Source of the DNA: Pseudomonas berkeleyensis
GTDB taxonomy: Bacteria > Pseudomonadota > Gammaproteobacteria > Pseudomonadales > Pseudomonadaceae
DNA length: 64,000 bases
NCBI RefSeq assembly: GCF_014109765.1
Contig: NZ_CP059139.1
Coordinates: 2,291,001-2,355,000, forward strand
Direction: 5' to 3'
The notes below the pieces were generated by a model. The model was not told where the DNA came from and ran no database searches. It worked only from the letters and a program-made list of their open reading frames with translations. The translations under genes were made by a program, and so were the position numbers. This document shows positions 56,521 to 64,000 of this stretch, one piece after another (the first letter of the stretch is position 1; the number at the start of each line of letters is the position of its first letter).

Positions 56521-56613
56521 TCATGTTTCGGCGAAACGCTCGGCCAGCCAGTCGACGACGCTGACCCGTTTCGACAGGCTGCGCTTGCGCGGATAGAACT
56601 GCGCGCCAATGTC
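56521..56613 (-). pseudogene. Remnant: last ~30 codons of a LysR-family regulator
   Basis: On the minus strand, IGAQFYPRKRSLSKRVSVVDWLAERFAE followed by a stop looks like the C-terminal end of a LysR substrate-binding domain (compare the YPxxRxLSxxVRxFVDWLAExF pattern). The open frame continues upstream only as the shadow of recC, without LysR character. Nothing else of the gene is present, so this is probably a leftover from a deletion at the 3' edge of the adhesin operon. Confidence 0.55.
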
Positions 56614-56721
56614 GGGCGTGGCTTGGTCTGATGCGAGAGCGCTGCGAGGCTGCGATGGATGACGCACCTTGTCGCCAAATGCTGGCAAACTTGCGCTTCG
56701 ATTTTCGACAGGAGTCAGTCG

Positions 56722-59700
56722 ATGCCCGCCCGCCCGGAGCTGTCCCCCGGCCTTATCGTTATTCACGGCAACCACCTCGAAGAGCTGCGTGCGCTGGCGG
56801 TGCAGTGGATGCGGCGCTATCCGCTGCGGCCGCTGGAGAACGAGGTGCTGCTGGTACAGAGCAATGGCATCGCCCAATGGCTCAAGCTGGCGCTGGCCGA
56901 GCGTGATGGCTGTGGCATCGCTGCGGCGTTGGATGTCGACCTGCCAGCGCGCTTTCTCTGGCAGGCGTACCGCAACGTGCTGGGCAAGGACGCGATCCCG
57001 CAGCAGTCGCCGTTGGACAAGGGCGCCGCTGACCTGGCGCCTGATGCGGCTGTGTTGCCGGATCTGTTGGCCGAGGAGGCGTTCGCTCCGTTACGCCGCT
57101 TCCTCGCCGATGACCAGGATTTGCGCAAGCGCCACCAACTGGCCGAGCGTCTGGCCGATCTGTTCGACCAATACCAGGTCTATCGCGCCGACTGGTTGGC
57201 GGACTGGGCTGCCGGGCATGATCGCTTGCGTACCTCGCGCGGCGGCGAGCGGCTGCTGGAGGGCGATTCCCGTTGGCAACCCGCGCTGTGGCGCGCCTTG
57301 CTGGCGGACGTTGGCGAGCAGCACCTGGCCGAGAGCCGCGCTGGCGTGCATCCGCGCTTCGTTGCCCGTATGGGCGAACTGGATGCAGCGCCGCCGGGAC
57401 TGCCTCGGCGCATCACTGTCTTCGGTATTTCCTCATTGCCAGCCCAGGTACTGGAGGCGCTGGCGGCCATGGCGCGCTTCAGCCAGGTCATGCTCTACGT
57501 GCACAACCCCTGTCAGCATCACTGGGGCGATATCGTCGAAGACAAGGATCTGCTGCGCCACGAATACCGCCGTCAGCAGCGCAAGGGCAGACCAGGCGCC
57601 CAGATCGGCTTGTTCGAGGAGGAGGACATGCACCAGCATGGGCAGCCGCTGCTCGCTGCCTGGGGCAAGCAGGGTCGTGACTACATCAACCTGCTGGATC
57701 AGTACGACGAGCCGCAGCGCTACCGCGAACAGTTCGAGCGCATCGACCTGTTCAGTCCGGCCAGCGAGAATAGCCTGCTCGGCCAACTGCAGAACGACAT
57801 CCTTGACCTGCGTCCGCTGGCGGAAACGCGCAGCACCTGGCCTGCTGTCGACCCTGCGCGTGATCATTCGCTGCGTTTTCATATCGCTCACAGCGCTCAG
57901 CGCGAGGTGGAGGTGTTGCACGATCAACTGCTGGCCAGCTTCAGCGAGGACGCCACGCTGCGGCCGCGCGACGTGATCGTTATGGTGCCGGACGTCAATG
58001 CCTATGCGCCGCATATCCAGGCCGTATTCGGCCAGTTCTCCAGCGACGACCCGCGTTTCATTCCCTTCACCCTTGCCGACCAGGGGCTGCGCGGCAAGGA
58101 ACCGATGATCATCGCGCTGGAGCACCTGCTGCGCCTGCCGGAAAGCCGCTTCAGCGTCAGTGAGATTCTTGATCTGCTGGATGTAGCGGCGCTGCGTCAA
58201 CGTTTCGCCATCACCGAGGATCAGTTGCCCACCCTGCGTCGCTGGCTGGAGGGTGCCGGTGTGCGCTGGGGCCTGGATGCGAGCCAGCGGCAATCGCTTG
58301 GCCTCGGCGAGAACCTGGAGCAGAACACCTGGCGCTTCGGCCTGCGGCGTATGCTGCTGGGCTACGCAGTGGGCTCGGCCGACGCCTTTGCTGGTATCGA
58401 GCCCTATGACGAGATCGGTGGACTCGATGCTGCGTTGATCGGCCCGGTGACGCGCCTGCTGGAAACCCTCGACCGGCATCTACAGCAACTGCGCGAGCCG
58501 GCCACACCGGGTCAGTGGGGCGAACGCTTGCGCAGCGTGCTCAACGATTTCTTCCTGCCGCAAAACGACCGCGAAGACGTGCTCACGACTCAGTTGCTCG
58601 ATGCGCTGGATGCCTGGCTGGAGCTGTGCGAGGCCGCGACGCTGGACGAAGCGCTGACCCTGCCGGTGGTGCGTGAAGCCTGGCTCGGCGGGCTCGATCA
58701 GGGGCGGCTGAGCCAGCGTTTTCTCGCTGGCGCGGTGAATTTCTGCACCCTGATGCCGATGCGCGCGATCCCGTTCCGTCAGGTCTGCCTGCTGGGCATG
58801 AACGATGGCGATTACCCTCGCAGCCAGGCCCCGCTGGATTTCGATCTGATGGCTGGCGATTACCGCCCCGGTGACCGCTCACGCCGCGAGGATGATCGCT
58901 ATCTGTTGCTCGAAGCACTGCTGGCGGCGCGTGATCGTCTCTATATCAGCTGGGTAGGGCGCAGTATTCGCGACAACAGCGAGCGCCCGCCTTCCGTGTT
59001 GGTTGGCCAGCTGCGCGACCATCTTGCCAGTGCCTGGACACTGGCTGGCGGCGGCGACCTTCTGCACGGCCTGACCACCGAGCATCCCCTGCAACCGTTC
59101 AGCCCGGCGCATCTCGGCTGGCAAGAGCGCTACATCTTTGCCGATCTGGGAGGAGGGGCAACAGCTCACGCCTGAGCTGTTGCAGTTGTTCCTGCGCGAT
59201 CCGGTGAAGTGCTTCTTCACCCGCCGCCTGAAGGTGTTTCTCGATGAACAAGAGCAGGCGCAGCTCGACAGTGAGCCATTCGCCCTCGACGGTCTGCAGC
59301 GCTACCAGTTGCAGGAAACCTTGCTCAAGGCGGCGACCGCAGGCGAGGGCGACAGCGATGATGCGCTGAGGGCGGCAGCTGATCGTCTGCAACGCAGTGG
59401 TGTCCTGCCGCTGGCCGGTTTCGGCGAGCAGTATCGCAACGCCTTGCTGGAGCCCCTGCCGGCACAATTACGGCGTTACCAGGGACTTTGCCTGTGCTGG
59501 CCGACCCTGCTGGAATCCCCGCAGCGCCTGACTTTCGCCGCAGCCGGTGTTCAGCTCGACGGCTGGCTCGCCGGGCTGCGGCAGAAGGCCGACGGCAGCT
59601 TGGCGCGCCTGGAACTGCTGCCAGGCGCGCTGCACAAGGACAAGAGCTGGAAGTGGCATCGCCTGCTGCGGCCCTATGTACTGCACGTCATCGCCGCGGC

Positions 59701-60077
59701 CTGCGGCGTGACGCTGACCACCTTGCTGGTCGGTGAGGATCGCAGTCTGGCCTTCGAGCCTCTGCAAGCCGAGCAGGCCAGGCGCGTGCTCACGGCTTGG
59801 CTGGATGCATGGAATGGGGGTATGCACTCGCCGTTGCCGGTCGCGCTGAAAACCTCGCTGGCCTGGTTACAGGACAACAACGAGGAAAAGGCGCGCAGCG
59901 TCTACGAGGGTGGCTACAACCTCACCGGTGAAGTCCAGAGCAGCGCCAGTCTGGCGAGGCAGTTCCCCGACTATGCTGCGCTCAGCGCCGATGATCGAGT
60001 TCCAGCACTGGAGCGAGAGGCTCTATCAGCCTCTGCTCGACAGCCATCCCCAGGCGCTCGAGGAGGACGCAGCATGA
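56722..60077 (+). pseudogene. recC: recC, exonuclease V gamma subunit, reading frame broken twice
   Basis: RecC recognises Chi in the RecBCD repair complex. The frame runs from ATG 56722 (ACAGGAGT upstream; IVIHGNHLEELRALAVQWM) to a stop at 59175. RecC homology then resumes in another frame from about 59138 (LPIWEEGQQLTPELLQLF...DPVKCFF) and continues to about 60000. It shifts again so that FQHWSERLYQPLLDSHPQAL ends at 60077. At the first break about 20 family residues seem to be missing, so it looks like a deletion. The second looks like one extra base near 60000. Whether these are real mutations or sequence errors cannot be decided here. Confidence 0.8.
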
Positions 60078-63000
60078 GCCAGCAGCGCCCATTGGCCCTG
60101 ACGTTCCCCCTGCACGGCAGCCGTTTGATCGAGGCCAGTGCCGGCACGGGCAAGACCTTCACCATTTCCGCGCTCTACCTTCGACTGATCCTGGGGCATG
60201 GGGGCGACGCCGCGTTCCGCGAGGCGCTGCTGCCGCCACAGATTCTGGTGGTGACTTTTACCGATGCGGCCACGCGCGAACTGCGCGACCGTATTCGCGC
60301 GCGCCTGGTCGAGGCCGCGACCGTATTCCGGGGCGATGCCCAGGGCGATGATCTGCTGCGTGAACTGCGCGGTGATTTCGCGCAAACGCAGTGGGACGAG
60401 TGCGCCCGCCGTTTGGAACTGGCGGCGCAGTGGATGGACGAGGCCGCCGTGTCCACCATTCACGGCTGGTGCCAGCGCATGCTGCGTGAGCATGCCTTCG
60501 ACAGCGGCAGCCTGTTCAGCCAGACCCTGGAGACCGACCACCGCGAGCTGTTGGCCGAGGTGGTGCGCGACTACTGGCGGCAGCACTGCTATCCGTTGCA
60601 GGATGCGGCGTTGCAATGGGTGGCAAGTGTCTGGGGTACACCTGCCGGGCTGGGGACGAAGCTACGACCTTTACTCAGTGAAGAGAGCGAGGCTTCGGTG
60701 CAGGCTTTGGTGAGTTGCTTGATCTCGTTCTGGAGGAGCGTGATCGGCAACTGCACGTGCTGAAACAGCCTTGGCCGATCTGGGCTGAAGAGCTGGAACT
60801 CTTGCTCGATGGGGCGCGTGACGCTAAAGCTTTCAACGGCAGTAAGCTCAAGCAGCCGGACTACAAGCGTTGGTTCGTCAAACTCAAAGAGTGGGCGTTG
60901 GGTGATGGAGCGAGCCTGGATCTCGGCAAGGGCTTCGAGCGTCTGACCCCTAACGGCTTGGCCGAAGCCTGGAAAGGCGAGCCGCCAGATCATCCGGCAT
61001 TGGCTGCCATGGCTTTACTCAAGTCTCAGATTGATGCGCTGCCTGACCCCGCTGACGCGGCTTTGCGCCATGCGGCGGCCTGGGTTCGCCAGCGCTTCGA
61101 CTGGGAGAAACGCCAGCGCGCGGAAATGGGCTTCGACGACATGCTCATGCGTCTGGACGCTGCCCTGCAGGGCAGCAATGGCCCGCGCTTGGCCGAGGTG
61201 ATCCGGCGGCAGTTCCCTGTCGCGCTGATCGACGAATTCCAGGACACCGACCCGCTGCAGTACCGCATCTTCGACACGCTCTATGAGGTCGAAGCCAATC
61301 GCGACGACTGCGGCCTGTTCATGATCGGTGACCCCAAGCAGGCCATCTATTCCTTCCGTGGCGCCGACATCCACACCTACCTGCGTGCGCGCCGAGCCAC
61401 ATTCGGTCGGCACTACAACCTGGAGAAGAACTTCCGCTCCAGCCAGGCCATGGTCGATGCCGTCAACGGCATTTTCCTGCGTGCCGAACAGCGTGACGGC
61501 GGCGAGGGGGCGTTTCTGCTGCGTGACGACCTGCCTTTTATCGAGGTGGGCGCACAAGGTCGGCGCGAAGTCTGGAGTGTCGGCGGCCAGGCGCAGCCAG
61601 CCCTGACGGTATGGCAACTGGCGAGCGACGAGCCGGTTGCCAAAGGCGCCTATCTGGATGCCATGGCGGCCGGTGCGGCCAGCGAGATCGTGCGTCTGTT
61701 GGATCTAGGCCAGAGCGGGCAGGCTGGCTTTAGCAAGGAGGGCACGCTCAGTGCCTTGCGGCCCAGCGACATCGCGGTGCTGGTGCGCGATTTCAATGAG
61801 GCGCAGGCCATTCGCGGCGAGCTGGCCGCCCGCGGCGTGCGTAGCGTCTACCTCTCCGACAAGGATTCGGTGTTCGCCGCCCAGGAAGCACGCGACCTGC
61901 TGCTGTGGCTGCGCGCCTGCGCTGAGCCGGATCAGGATCGCCCGCTGCGTGCAGCGCTGGCCAGCGCGACGCTGGGGCTGGCGTTGACCGAGCTGGAGCA
62001 GCTCAACCTCGACGAGCGCACCTGGGAGCGCCGCGTCATGCAGTTCCGCGATTACCGTCAGCGTTGGCAGCGCCAGGGCGTGCTGCCGATGCTGCGTCAG
62101 TTGCTGCAGGACTTCGAACTGCCGCAACGGCTGATGGGGCGTGATGATGGTGAGCGAGTACTGACCAATCTGCTGCATCTTGCCGAATTGCTGCAGCAGG
62201 CCGCCGCCGAGCTCGATGGTGAACTGGCACTGATTCGTCACCTGGGCGAACTGCTGGCTGGTGAGGGGCAGGCTGCCGACGAGCAGGTGCTGCGTCTGGA
62301 GAGTGACGAGGCGCTGGTGCGCGTGGTGACCATCCACAAATCCAAGGGCCTGGAATACCCCTTGGTGTTCCTGCCATTCATCTGCGCATTCCGCCCGGTG
62401 GATGACAAGAAGCCGCTGCAGATCCATGACGGCGAACGCCGCCGACTGGTGCTCAAGGCCGATGAAGACAGCCTGGAACGCGCCGAGTGTGAGCGTCTGG
62501 GTGAAGACTTGCGCCTGCTCTATGTGGCGCTGACCCGTGCCCGTCATGCCTGCTGGTTGGGCGTGGCAGACCTGAAGATCGGTAACGGCAAGAAGTCGCG
62601 TCTGCATGAGTCGGCCTTGGGCTATCTGCTCGGTGGCGGCGTATCGCTGGCCGCCAGTGGCGAACTCGCCAACTGGCTCGCGCCCTTTGCCGCTGGGCTG
62701 GAAGGCACCGTTGCGCCGGTGCCACCCGCCAGCGAGCAGCGCTATCGCATGATCGAAGATGAGCAGTTCGAGCCGCATTGGCGTACGCCAGTACGACGCG
62801 CTGCCGAGCATTGGTGGATCGCCTCTTATAGTGCGCTGCGTCTGGACGAGGATGCGCCTAGTCAGGTCAGCCGCCATGAAGACGCCGCGCCCGATAGCCC
62901 GGCGATGCAGAACGCCATCGACGATGAGGATCCGTTGCTGGCCCTGGCGCCGCTGCCGGCATCTGCTCTGGGGCTACATCGCTATCCGCGCGGGCCGAAC

Positions 63001-63702
63001 CCCGGCACCTTCCTCCACGGTCTGCTGGAAATGGCGGCGCAGGAAGGCTTCGCGACCCTGGTGCAGGATTCACCGAGGTTGCGCGAGGCGCTGGCGAGGC
63101 GCTGTCAGCGTCGCGGTCTGGAAAGTTGGATTGATCCGCTACATGACTGGCTGCTGGCGCTGCTGACCCAGCCGCTCGCACTGGATGGCGCGGATACCGT
63201 CGTGCTGGCGCAACTGACGCAATATCAGCCCGAGCTGGAGTTCTGGTTCGAAGCGCGCGGGGTGGATGTCAGGCTGCTGGATCAGTGGGTACAGCAGTAC
63301 GAATTGCCGGGTATGGCGAGGCAGCCGCTGCGTGCCGACACCCTCAATGGCATGTTCAAAGGCTTCATCGATCTGGTATTCGAACATCAGGGGCGTTACT
63401 ACGTGGCGGATTACAAATCCAACTGGCTCGGCAGTGACGGCAGCGCCTATACCCGCGAGGCTATGGAAACGGCCATCGCCAGCCACCGTTATGACCTGCA
63501 ATACGTGCTCTACGTGCTGGCGCTGCATCGGCAACTGCGCTTGCGCCTGCCGGATTACGACTATGACCAGCATGTCGGTGGTGCGCTTTATCTGTTCCTG
63601 CGTGCGCCGCAGCAGGGTGTCTACCTGGCGCGGCCGCCGCGCGAGCTGATCGAGCGACTGGACGCGCTGTTCATGGGCGAAGCCGAGGAGGGCGCTGCAT
63701 GA
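60074..63702 (+). pseudogene. recB: recB, exonuclease V beta subunit, one frame change
   Basis: RecB is the 3'-5' helicase and nuclease of RecBCD. The start ATG at 60074 overlaps the recC end (ATGA). Walker A is in EASAGTGKTFTISALYL, and AVSTIHGWCQRML follows. This frame closes at 60763. Homology continues in another frame from about 60695 (GFGELLDLVLEERDR) to 63702, with DEFQDTDPLQ, GDPKQAIYSFRG, HKSKGLEYPLVFLPF and the C-terminal nuclease YYVADYKSNWLG. Restoring one base near 60690 would give a normal protein of about 1209 residues. All motifs are intact, so sequence error or recent mutation are both possible. Confidence 0.82.
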
Positions 63703-64000
63703 GTACGACGCTTGCGCCGGCGCTACGTGATCGCGCTGAACTCTTTGCCTTGCTTTCTATATGGAGCGCGCGTGGTTGGCTGCGTGAGTTGGATCGTGCG
63801 CTGGCACAGTTGTTCGCTGAGCTGGATCCGGACGCTTCGCCCCTGCTGCTGCTCGGCGCCGCCCTGGCCAGTCATCAACTCGGTCAGGGGCATGTTTGCC
63901 TCGATCTGGCAGCCACGCTGGCCAACCCGGATTTTGTCTTATCCCTGCCGCCGGAAGGCGAGGATTCTGAAGAGGTGATGAGCCTGCCGTCCCAGGTATT
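63699..64000 (+). CDS. recD: recD, exonuclease V alpha subunit, 5' end
   Basis: The start overlaps the recB stop (ATGA). The frame is open to the window edge (about 100 codons). The N-terminal sequence, ELFALLSIWSARGWLRELD and LLLLGAALASHQLGQGHVCLDL, is typical of RecD before its helicase domain. The ATPase motifs lie beyond the window. No frame problem is seen in this part. Confidence 0.9.
   Translation, partial: MSTTLAPALRDRAELFALLSIWSARGWLRELDRALAQLFAELDPDASPLLLLGAALASHQLGQGHVCLDLAATLANPDFVLSLPPEGEDSEEVMSLPSQV

Overview
This is a high-GC Gram-negative chromosome segment. The proteins look like Pseudomonas, probably the P. mendocina/oleovorans/alcaligenes side of the genus. The evidence is PAO1-like gene order (queF, PhnX-like, thioesterase, mlaA, PilZ, rssB-rssC, tal, dusA; then pqqF, a small membrane protein, nosP-nahK, agmR) and P. 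putida ped-type gene order further on. All calls come from reading the sequence; no database search was run.

Layout. 1-9600: core genes, starting with the 3' end of an RND efflux pump gene. 9865-27104: a PQQ-linked alcohol-oxidation and regulation region. It holds pqqF, a porin, nosP-nahK, agmR, a CXXCW protein, an ABC exporter with its beta-propeller and binding protein, a small secreted protein, and a kinase/LuxR regulator pair resembling PedS2/PedR2. The quinoprotein dehydrogenases usually found beside these genes are absent. In their place at 27134-29685 is an AT-rich two-gene operon: an AAA ATPase and an unrecognised partner, a plausible defence cassette. 29951-31674: a sorbosone-dehydrogenase-like lipoprotein and a membrane partner. 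31869-32264: an orphan IS3-type OrfA.

32513-56490 is an adhesin-secretion island. A 7TM-DISM histidine kinase and two OmpR-type regulators (one without the phospho-acceptor Asp) sit beside a TolC-like channel, a 5176-residue adhesin with 39 Calx-beta-like repeats and a small RTX tail, a type I ABC exporter with a degenerate nucleotide-binding domain, and an HlyD-family adaptor. These four genes form one complete, self-contained type I secretion operon for one giant surface protein.

56521-64000: a LysR fragment, then recC-recB-recD. recC is broken twice and recB once by frame changes, whereas every other long gene in the window is intact.

A palindrome family built around GTAGGGTGCGC...GCGCACC occurs 12 times between genes and once inside the end of a coding region. 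A CAARGTA-type motif recurs in the PQQ region and may be the binding site of one of its LuxR-type regulators.
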